Below, one piece after another: positions 1 through 5,008 of a DNA stretch of 8,751 bases. The translations under genes and the position numbers were made by a program. The DNA is from an uncultured Clostridia bacterium. GTDB lineage: Bacteria; Bacillota; Clostridia; Oscillospirales; Ruminococcaceae. A model generated the notes under the pieces. That model made no database searches. It saw only the letters and a program-made list of their open reading frames with translations, and was not told the origin of the DNA. Position 1 is the stretch's first letter, and each line of letters starts with the position of its first letter. The DNA lies in the NCBI GenBank assembly GCA_947631585.1, contig CANRLY010000073.1, forward strand, positions 1 to 8,751, given 5' to 3'.

Positions 1-2
1 TG

Positions 3-293
3 GAACGTCCGGTGGAAGAAACTTACCCTGCCGCTTTCGCTTCCGGAATGGACCTGGGCGGAGGAGACGTGTGCCTGCCTGCGGAACTTTTACCTGATAC
101 TGACGACCCTTTCGCCTGCCATGTGACCCTCTGCCAGGGAATGTTCCATCAGGTGAAACGTATGTTCGAGAAACTGGGTAATAAAGTAACATATCTTAAA
201 AGAATTTCCATCGGAGGGCTTGTTTTGGACGAAAATTTACCCCTGGGAAACTATTTGTTAATTTTGCACAAAGATGTTGAAACATTTTTGTGA
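3..293 (+). CDS. rsuA: RsuA-family 16S rRNA pseudouridine synthase, C-terminal part (5' end outside window)
   Basis: The reading frame is open from the window edge (first whole codon at 3) to TGA at 291-293, so this is the last ~96 residues of a longer protein. A GTG at 12 lies in frame but has no ribosome site and is not a credible start. The segment GMFHQVKRMFEKLGNKVTYL, followed by KRISIGGLVLD and LPLGNY, matches the conserved C-terminal block of the RsuA/RluB/E/F family (typically EGKFHQVKRMF, then LKRI, then LPLG). These enzymes isomerise a uridine in rRNA to pseudouridine; RsuA itself acts on U516 of 16S rRNA. The catalytic aspartate and any N-terminal S4 RNA-binding domain would lie upstream, outside the window. 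Assignment to RsuA rather than RluB/E/F is an inference from the close match to RsuA-type C-termini. No strong terminator follows. Confidence 0.85.
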   Translation, partial: ERPVEETYPAAFASGMDLGGGDVCLPAELLPDTDDPFACHVTLCQGMFHQVKRMFEKLGNKVTYLKRISIGGLVLDENLPLGNYLLILHKDVETFL

Positions 294-386
294 CGCAAAA
301 GATTTTTCAGTAAATTTTTTCCAATTTCCAAGAAATATTCGTCAATATAAATAAATGAACATTTTAAAGTTTAGTAAAAACAACAC

Positions 387-415
387 TTGCGCCGGGAGAT
401 AAAATTTGCTATTAT
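387..415 (+). promoter_or_regulatory. Sigma-A-type promoter of the ATPase gene, extended -10
   Basis: A -35 element TTGCGC (387-392) and a -10 element TATTAT (410-415) are separated by 17 bp. A TG dinucleotide at 407-408, one base before the -10 box, makes it an extended -10 promoter. The region around it is very AT-rich. Transcription would start near 421-423, giving a leader of about 55 nt before the ATG at 477. Confidence 0.65.
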
Positions 416-424
416 TATATCATA

Positions 425-448
425 ACTAATTGAATCAAAAAAATTAGT
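425..448 (+). promoter_or_regulatory. Inverted repeat at the presumed transcription start (possible operator)
   Basis: ACTAATT (425-431) and AATTAGT (442-448) form a perfect 7-bp dyad with a 10-nt centre, placed just after the -10 box and before the ribosome site. That position suits a repressor operator. The sequence is AT-only apart from one pair, so chance is a real alternative. No known regulator site is recognised. Confidence 0.25.
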
Positions 449-476
449 GAAAATAAACAGGGAGGTTCTTTTAAAG

Positions 477-1619
477 ATGGCAAGTGTATCATTAAGAGAA
501 ATTTACAAGAAGTATCCTGGCGGCGTTATCGCCGTATCCGATTTCAACATCGAGATCAAGGATAAGGAATTTATCATTCTGGTTGGTCCTTCCGGTTGCG
601 GAAAGTCCACTACCCTCAGAATGATCGCCGGACTTGAGGAGATCAGCGAAGGCGAACTGTACATCGGAGACAGACTGGTAAACGACATAGCTCCTAAGGA
701 CAGAGATATTGCGATGGTTTTCCAGAACTACGCTCTTTATCCTCACATGACAGTTTTTGAGAACATGGCTTTCGGACTGAAGCTGAGAAAAGTTCCCAAG
801 GACGAGATCGCAAGAAAAGTTGAAGAAGCTGCAAGAATACTTGACATTTCCCACCTGCTGGACAGAAAGCCGAAGGCTCTTTCCGGTGGACAGAGACAGA
901 GAGTTGCGCTGGGACGTGCTATCGTGCGTGAGCCTCAGGTATTCCTTCTCGACGAGCCTTTGTCCAACCTGGACGCAAAACTGAGGGCTCAGATGAGAAC
1001 TGAGATATCCAAGCTCCACAAGAAACTGGGTACTACATTTATTTATGTAACTCACGACCAGACAGAGGCTATGACGATGGGTGACCGTATCGTAGTTATG
1101 AAAGACGGATACATCCAGCAGATAGATTCTCCTACCAATCTTTATCAGAACCCTGTAAACCAGTTCGTTGCCGGATTCATCGGTTCACCTCAGATGAACT
1201 TTATAGATTCCAAGCTGGTCAAGATCGACGGAAAATACACTGTTGAGTTTGGTTCTGAGGACACCAAGACCACCAGAGGAAAGAAATACTATGTTGAGAT
1301 CCCTGAGTCCAAGGCTGATCCGGAAGTTCTGGAGCCGCTGGTAAATCAGGAGATCGTAATGGGCGTTCGTCCTGAGTGTCTGCATGACGAAGAGATGTTC
1401 ATTGCAAATGCAAAGACCGGCGTTATCGATGCAACTGTTGAAGTTACCGAAATGATGGGCGCTGAGACTTATCTGTACATCAACTGCGAGGGTATTCCTC
1501 TTACTGCAAGGGTATCGCCCAGATCTACCGCTCGTCCTCAGGACGAGATCCAGATCGCCATCGATCCCAACAGGATCCACATTTTTGACAAGGAAACTGA
1601 AAAGTCCCTTATCAACTAA
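477..1619 (+). CDS. msmX: ATP-binding subunit of carbohydrate ABC importers (MsmX/MsmK/UgpC type)
   Basis: This 380-residue cytoplasmic ATPase is of the CUT1 sugar-importer class. The ABC domain shows Walker A GPSGCGKST (37-45), Q-loop Q83, signature LSGGQ (135-139), Walker B VFLLDE (155-160), D-loop SNLD (163-166) and switch H193. Residues ~235-370 form the C-terminal MalK-like regulatory/TOBE domain. The start is ATG 477, preceded by AGGGAGG at 459-465 with an 11-nt spacer, and MASVSLREIYKKYP is the usual family N-terminus. An in-frame GTG at 447 lies upstream of that ribosome site and is rejected. No permease or sugar-binding protein gene adjoins it. The gene has its own promoter and terminator, which fits the known shared ATPases (B. 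subtilis MsmX, pneumococcal MsmK) that power several importers. Databases often name this family UgpC; glycerol-3-phosphate transport is not implied. The substrate range cannot be read from the sequence. Confidence 0.93.
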   Translation: MASVSLREIYKKYPGGVIAVSDFNIEIKDKEFIILVGPSGCGKSTTLRMIAGLEEISEGELYIGDRLVNDIAPKDRDIAMVFQNYALYPHMTVFENMAFGLKLRKVPKDEIARKVEEAARILDISHLLDRKPKALSGGQRQRVALGRAIVREPQVFLLDEPLSNLDAKLRAQMRTEISKLHKKLGTTFIYVTHDQTEAMTMGDRIVVMKDGYIQQIDSPTNLYQNPVNQFVAGFIGSPQMNFIDSKLVKIDGKYTVEFGSEDTKTTRGKKYYVEIPESKADPEVLEPLVNQEIVMGVRPECLHDEEMFIANAKTGVIDATVEVTEMMGAETYLYINCEGIPLTARVSPRSTARPQDEIQIAIDPNRIHIFDKETEKSLIN

Positions 1620-1635
1620 TAACCGGCAGATCTTC

Positions 1636-1664
1636 AAGCCGCCCTTTTGGGCGGCTTTTGTTTT
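1636..1664 (+). terminator. Rho-independent terminator after the ATPase gene
   Basis: A perfect 9-bp stem, AAGCCGCCC (1636-1644) with GGGCGGCTT (1649-1657), closes a TTTT loop and is followed by TTGTTTT. It begins 17 nt after the TAA stop at 1617-1619, so the ATPase gene is a single-gene transcript. Confidence 0.93.
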
Positions 1665-1701
1665 AGCAGGTGGGCAGAATGGGGCAGAATCTGGCGGTTC
1701 A

Positions 1702-1737
1702 GGCTGAATCGGGCAGTTTGGCTGAATCGGGCGGTTT
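1702..1737 (+). repeat. Two 18-bp direct repeats upstream of the SGNH hydrolase gene
   Basis: GGCTGAATCGGGCAGTTT (1702-1719) is followed directly by GGCTGAATCGGGCGGTTT (1720-1737), with one mismatch in 18. The stretch before it (1682-1701, GGGCAGAAT then CTGGCGGTT) looks like a decayed further copy, and GGGCAGAAT itself occurs twice (1673-1681 and 1682-1690). The second copy ends 7 bp before a TATAAT box. The repeats therefore cover the place where a -35 element should be. Confidence 0.8.
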
Positions 1738-1744
1738 TGCACAT

Positions 1745-1750
1745 TATAAT
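1745..1750 (+). promoter_or_regulatory. Probable -10 box of the SGNH hydrolase gene
   Basis: A perfect TATAAT lies 39 bp before the ATG at 1790, downstream of the preceding terminator. No good -35 hexamer sits 16-18 bp upstream; the best, TTGGCT at 1718-1723, is 21 bp away. The promoter may need an activator bound to the adjacent direct repeats, which is an inference from position only. Confidence 0.45.
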
Positions 1751-1789
1751 TATCAAATAGCGGAAATATTGAAAGGCGGTATAGGAAAA

Positions 1790-3046
1790 ATGTTTCTTAA
1801 AAAATTGCTTGCATTAGCGGCGGCTGTGGCGTTGACCGGGGCTGTCTGCTGCGGCTGCGGAAAAAGCGGAAGCGACCCGGCTGGCAGCAAGGAGGTCTCT
1901 GAGGGGAGTTCGGGAGAGCAGGCTGAGGAGAAGCTGCCGGAGACTGACGAGGAGTGGAACAAAGCCATGATAGACAAGTCTATGACTTCCTACGGGAACA
2001 CCACCCGCATGATGAACAAGATAAAGAAAGCCCAGAGCGGCGAAGAGGTGACGGTGGCATACATCGGCGGTTCGATAACAGAGGGGCTGACGGCAGGTCC
2101 TGACAGCTGTTACGCAAAGCTTTCCTGCGACTATTTTGCGGAAAAATTCGGCACGGGGGAAAACGTGAACTACATCAACGCCGGACTGAGCAGTACTCCC
2201 TCGAAGCTGGGGGTACTGCGGCTTGACAGGGACGTTTTGCAGCATGAGCCGGACATAGTTTTCATAGAGTTTGCGGTCAACGACGGAAGCGACCCTGATT
2301 ACCAGGGGGCTTATGAGAGCATGGTAAGGCGTTTGCTTTCAGACGACAACGAAATTGCGGTAGTGCTGCTGATGGCGATAACCGAAGAAGGTCACACTGC
2401 GCAGGACTACATGAAAAAGATAGGGGAATACTATTCTTTGCCGGTGATAAGTTACGCCGACGCTCTGACGTTCATGTTTGAAAACGGCAAAATGAAGTGG
2501 TCAGACTTTTCAGACGATCAGTCTCACCCAAATGTCGGCGGACACAAGCTGGTCTGCGACATGATAGCCAACTACTATAACACGGTTGCCGACCAGCCGC
2601 AGGAAGCCGAACCACCTCTGCCTGCCGAACCGGTATTTTCCAGCAGGCAGGAGACCGCAGAGCTTTTAGAGAGCGATCAGCTGGTTCCTGAAAGTCTTGG
2701 CAGTTTCAGCGAAGGCACGACCATTTCCGGCTTCAAAAACGGCTGGAGTTACAACGATGACGGAAGCGACCAGCCTGCCGTATTCAACATTTCCGGCAAA
2801 TTCCTTTACATGATATTCAAGGAAAACTCCACCGGCGATCTGGGAACTGCTCACGTCACCATCAAATGCGGCGGAGAGGTAGTCTCGGAGAAAGACGTCA
2901 GCGGCATTCGTCCCGGCGGCTGGGGAGACCCCGGCATCGAAATACTAGTCATGGGCGTTGAAAGCAAGGACTACACCATAGAAGTCAAGATGGCTGACGG
3001 TTCCAAGGGCAAGCAGTTTGAGATATTAGCTTTTGCATACACCTGA
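1790..3046 (+). CDS. Secreted SGNH/GDSL hydrolase, probable lipoprotein, with C-terminal beta-rich domain
   Basis: A 418-residue exported hydrolase, probably a carbohydrate or acyl esterase. The start is ATG 1790, with GAAAGGCGG at 1771-1779 and a 10-nt spacer. An in-frame GTG at 1670 adds 40 residues lacking signal-peptide character and is rejected. The N-terminus has FLKK and a hydrophobic core, then a Cys cluster (C20, C21, C23). C21 or C23 is the likely lipidated residue, but the lipobox is not classical. Residues ~25-55 are an acidic, Ser/Gly-rich tether. The SGNH core (~85-265) shows block I GGSIT with nucleophile S95, the block II glycine near 132 (NAGLSS), block III FAVND with oxyanion-hole N164, and block V DDQSHP with catalytic D243 and H246. 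After a Pro-rich linker (~268-282), residues ~285-418 form a separate Gly/Thr-rich, probably beta-sandwich domain that I cannot name; it may bind carbohydrate. Substrate is unknown; deacetylation of plant polysaccharide is a guess from the presumed host. Confidence 0.85.
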   Translation: MFLKKLLALAAAVALTGAVCCGCGKSGSDPAGSKEVSEGSSGEQAEEKLPETDEEWNKAMIDKSMTSYGNTTRMMNKIKKAQSGEEVTVAYIGGSITEGLTAGPDSCYAKLSCDYFAEKFGTGENVNYINAGLSSTPSKLGVLRLDRDVLQHEPDIVFIEFAVNDGSDPDYQGAYESMVRRLLSDDNEIAVVLLMAITEEGHTAQDYMKKIGEYYSLPVISYADALTFMFENGKMKWSDFSDDQSHPNVGGHKLVCDMIANYYNTVADQPQEAEPPLPAEPVFSSRQETAELLESDQLVPESLGSFSEGTTISGFKNGWSYNDDGSDQPAVFNISGKFLYMIFKENSTGDLGTAHVTIKCGGEVVSEKDVSGIRPGGWGDPGIEILVMGVESKDYTIEVKMADGSKGKQFEILAFAYT

Positions 3047-3051
3047 TCGGG

Positions 3052-3086
3052 TCTCCGCTCTTTTTAGGGCGGAGATCTTTCTTTCT
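3052..3086 (+). terminator. Rho-independent terminator after the SGNH hydrolase gene
   Basis: TCTCCGCTC (3052-3060) pairs with GGGCGGAGA (3067-3075) in a 9-bp stem that includes one G-U pair. The loop is TTTTTA, and TCTTTCTTTC follows. It begins 6 nt after the TGA at 3044-3046. Confidence 0.85.
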
Positions 3087-3101
3087 GCCGTTTTGCGCAG
3101 T

Positions 3102-3195
3102 GGGGCGTTCCGCCCGCCGGACCTTCGGTCCGGCGTATGCCGGGCGGCTTCGCCGCCCGGCTCGCTGCGGCGAAGCCGCAGCTGCGGAACGCCCC
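3102..3195. repeat. Cloverleaf palindromic element (four perfect stems)
   Basis: This 94-bp GC-rich block folds almost completely. The outer stem is GGGGCGTTCCGC (3102-3113) with GCGGAACGCCCC (3184-3195), 12 bp. Arm 1 pairs 3115-3123 with 3127-3135 (9 bp, TTC loop). Arm 2 pairs 3139-3148 with 3152-3161 (10 bp, TTC loop). Arm 3 pairs 3164-3171 with 3175-3182 (8 bp, GAA loop). Every stem is perfect Watson-Crick. 78 of 94 bases are paired; only three 3-nt loops and seven junction bases are free. It lies between the hydrolase terminator and the hrcA promoter and codes for nothing convincing. The form suggests a REP/MITE-like dispersed palindrome or a structured RNA. It is not tRNA-like in loop size or sequence. 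Copy number elsewhere in the genome cannot be seen here. Confidence 0.85.
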
Positions 3196-3265
3196 TTTGA
3201 ATCAAACTGGGTAAATTGCACAAAATAAAGGGGAATAATTCATTAAAAATTTGTGTGAAAATCAC

Positions 3266-3299
3266 TTGACAGACGAGGAAAAAGGTATTAAACTATAAT
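3266..3299 (+). promoter_or_regulatory. Promoter of the hrcA-grpE-dnaK-dnaJ operon
   Basis: A consensus -35, TTGACA (3266-3271), and a consensus -10, TATAAT (3294-3299), are both present but 22 bp apart, too far for one ordinary sigma-A promoter. TAAACT (3289-3294) lies at the normal 17-bp distance and keeps the most important -10 bases (TA at the start, T at the end). Either way, transcription starts inside or at the edge of CIRCE, where bound HrcA would block it. Confidence 0.7.
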
Positions 3300-3325
3300 T
3301 AGCACTCAAAGAGTACGAGTGCTAA
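3299..3325 (+). promoter_or_regulatory. CIRCE operator (HrcA binding site)
   Basis: TTAGCACTC (3299-3307), nine spacer bases, then GAGTGCTAA (3317-3325). This is an exact match to the CIRCE consensus TTAGCACTC-N9-GAGTGCTAA bound by the HrcA repressor. It overlaps the last base of TATAAT and sits just upstream of hrcA, so autoregulation of the operon is expected. Confidence 0.97.
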
Positions 3326-3347
3326 CACTCAAAAACAAAAGTGCTAA
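3322..3347 (+). promoter_or_regulatory. Second, degenerate CIRCE-like dyad overlapping the first
   Basis: CTAACACTC (3322-3330), eight spacer bases, then AAGTGCTAA (3339-3347). The arms match the CIRCE arms at 7/9 and 8/9 positions, but the spacer is one base shorter than consensus. The left arm shares CTAA (3322-3325) with the right arm of the perfect CIRCE. The dyad centres lie about 22 bp apart, close to two helical turns. The dyad ends in the presumed hrcA ribosome site. Whether HrcA binds it is not known. Confidence 0.5.
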
Positions 3348-3350
3348 AGG

Positions 3351-4376
3351 GTGAGGGAGTTGGACGGCAGAAAGCTAAAGATACTGTCAGCAGTGGTTGA
3401 CGAGTATATCCTCACCGGAGAGCCGGTAGGTTCAAAGGTGATAATGAAATATGTCAGCGCATCGTCGGCAACTATCCGCAACGAAATGGCAGAGCTGGAA
3501 AAGCAGGGTTACCTGGAACAGCCCCATACGTCGGCAGGAAGAGTTCCCACATATAAGGGCTATAGACTGTATGTGGACAGCCTGATGGAGAAAAATCCCC
3601 TTTCGCTGGAGGAGACCGCTGCTCTTGACTCTATGTTTCCGGAAGAATTTTCCTCTGAGGACGAAATAGTCGAATCGGCAACTGCGGCTTTGGCGGAAAT
3701 AACAAAATGCGCCGCTGTGGCGTCAAATTCTGCGCCGAAATTCTCAGTTATCTCAAAACTGGAAGTTATCCCTACAGGCAAAAGAATGTATGTGCTGCTG
3801 ATGATAACCTCAAACGGCTCGATCAAAAATAAGATCTGCCGGCTGCAATTCGACCTCACCGAGGAACAGCTGGAATTTCTGTCGGAGTTTATGGAAACTA
3901 ACCTGGAGGGTATGGCAGTCAGCGACCTTTCAGAAGAAATGGTCAAAAAACTTACCGAAGCTCTGGGAACTTATATGATGACCCTCTCTCCGCTTATCGC
4001 TGAGATATATAATATGTCAAAGGAAATGAGCGGCGGAGAAGTCAAGGTCACCGGCGAAACTAACCTTATCGCACGCAGCGAATACAGCCAGAACGAGATC
4101 ATTACCTTTCTGGATAAGAAAAAGGATATCGCTAAGTTCCTGGACGGCTCTTTCGAGGGGCTGCACGTTATGTTCTCACCTGAGTCGGACAGCTTCGTGA
4201 TAAGCAACTCCAGCTTCATAACCTCGCCTTTCAGCAAAAAAGGCAAACAGGCAGGAACTCTGGGACTTATCGGTCCGATGAGGATCGATTACCGGAAATT
4301 TATCCCGTATCTCGAATACCTGACCGGCAAGATCACGGAGCTTATCTCCGGAGACGACGAGGAGGAAAATACCTGA
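3351..4376 (+). CDS. hrcA: Heat-inducible transcription repressor HrcA
   Basis: A 341-residue repressor of class I heat-shock genes that binds CIRCE; in other bacteria its folding depends on GroEL. The N-terminal winged-helix domain (~1-80) holds the family core TGEPVGSK (22-29), SSATIRNEMAELE (38-50) and the HTSAGRVPTYKGYRLYVD block (~59-76). The remainder is the effector/dimerisation domain, ending in the usual GPMRIDYRKFIPYLEYLT segment and an acidic tail. Length is typical (~340). The start is uncertain: GTG 3351 keeps ELDGRK, which resembles MEMDERK-type starts of relatives, but AAAGGG (3346-3351) abuts it. An in-frame TTG at 3360 has that same AAAGGG at an ideal 8-nt distance. First gene of the operon; its TGA shares one base with the grpE ATG. 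Confidence 0.96.
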   Translation: MRELDGRKLKILSAVVDEYILTGEPVGSKVIMKYVSASSATIRNEMAELEKQGYLEQPHTSAGRVPTYKGYRLYVDSLMEKNPLSLEETAALDSMFPEEFSSEDEIVESATAALAEITKCAAVASNSAPKFSVISKLEVIPTGKRMYVLLMITSNGSIKNKICRLQFDLTEEQLEFLSEFMETNLEGMAVSDLSEEMVKKLTEALGTYMMTLSPLIAEIYNMSKEMSGGEVKVTGETNLIARSEYSQNEIITFLDKKKDIAKFLDGSFEGLHVMFSPESDSFVISNSSFITSPFSKKGKQAGTLGLIGPMRIDYRKFIPYLEYLTGKITELISGDDEEENT

Positions 4377-4972
4377 TGAATGAAGAAAATATAAAGGGAC
4401 AGCCTGAAATGGATAACGGCTGCGACGAGACCCCCGCAGAACAAACTAAAGAACAGGCGGCGGATACCTGCGCAGGACAGTCTGCGCCGGAAACGGCTGA
4501 AGATACCCAAAACTCCCCGGAGGATAGTGGGGATAAGACCGCTGCTCTGGAAAAGGAACTGGCAGCTCAGAAAGATAAGTACCTCAGACTTATGGCTGAG
4601 TACGATAATTTCAGAAAACGCAGCGCAAAGGAACGCATTGAGATAACTTCCACCGTTACCGGAAATACTCTGGCGGAAATACTGCCGGTTTTCGATAACT
4701 TTGAAAGAGCTCTGCAAACCGAGACCGCTGACGAAAGCTACAAGCAGGGCATGGCAATGATCTTCTCCCAGATGGGAGAGGTGCTGAAAAAACTGGGAGT
4801 CGAGATCATCGACCCCACAGGTCAGGAGTTCGACCCTAATGTGGCAAACGCCGTGAACCAGATACAAGACCCTGAACTCGGCGAAAACATAGTGGCTCAG
4901 ACTTTCCAGAAAGGCTACAAGATAGGCTCGAAAGTCATAAGATATGCTATGGTGACTGTTGCAAATCCGTAA
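4376..4972 (+). CDS. grpE: GrpE, nucleotide exchange factor of DnaK
   Basis: A 198-residue cytoplasmic protein that works as a dimer to release ADP from DnaK. Residues 1-55 are an acidic, Gln-rich disordered tail. A long coiled-coil helix follows (~56-95, including LMAEYDNFRKRSAKE). The C-terminal beta domain ends in the family signature region, here GYKIGSKVIRYAMVTVA; the tyrosine replaces the proline or histidine often found there. The start ATG at 4376 overlaps the hrcA TGA by one base (TGATG), and its AGGAGG (4360-4365) lies inside hrcA, so translation is probably coupled. A 36-nt gap leads to dnaK. Confidence 0.97.
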   Translation: MNEENIKGQPEMDNGCDETPAEQTKEQAADTCAGQSAPETAEDTQNSPEDSGDKTAALEKELAAQKDKYLRLMAEYDNFRKRSAKERIEITSTVTGNTLAEILPVFDNFERALQTETADESYKQGMAMIFSQMGEVLKKLGVEIIDPTGQEFDPNVANAVNQIQDPELGENIVAQTFQKGYKIGSKVIRYAMVTVANP

Positions 4973-5008
4973 ATGATAACATTTTGATGAAAGAAAGGAA
5001 GATCTGTT

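Noticed and set aside
286..300. Terminator after the RsuA-family gene
   Set aside because: TTTTG/CAAAA is only a 5-bp AT-rich stem overlapping the stop codon, and the T-rich stretches after it are broken. Too weak to call.
492..1055. Minus-strand open frame (187 codons) inside the ATPase gene
   Set aside because: Opposite-strand shadow of a well-conserved ABC ATPase; no ribosome site or domain is seen.
1670..1789. Upstream GTG start giving the hydrolase 40 more residues
   Set aside because: The extension translates the 18-bp repeats, starts within 6 nt of the preceding terminator tail, has no ribosome site and would bury the signal peptide.
3102..3195. tRNA-like or riboswitch RNA
   Set aside because: The cloverleaf shape is tempting, but all loops are 3 nt, there is no T-loop, anticodon loop or CCA end, and no known riboswitch core is recognised.
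2985..3265. Minus-strand open frames across the cloverleaf region
   Set aside because: They arise from the GC-rich palindrome, which lacks stops on both strands. There is no ribosome site or family resemblance, and they overlap the hydrolase gene end and the terminator.
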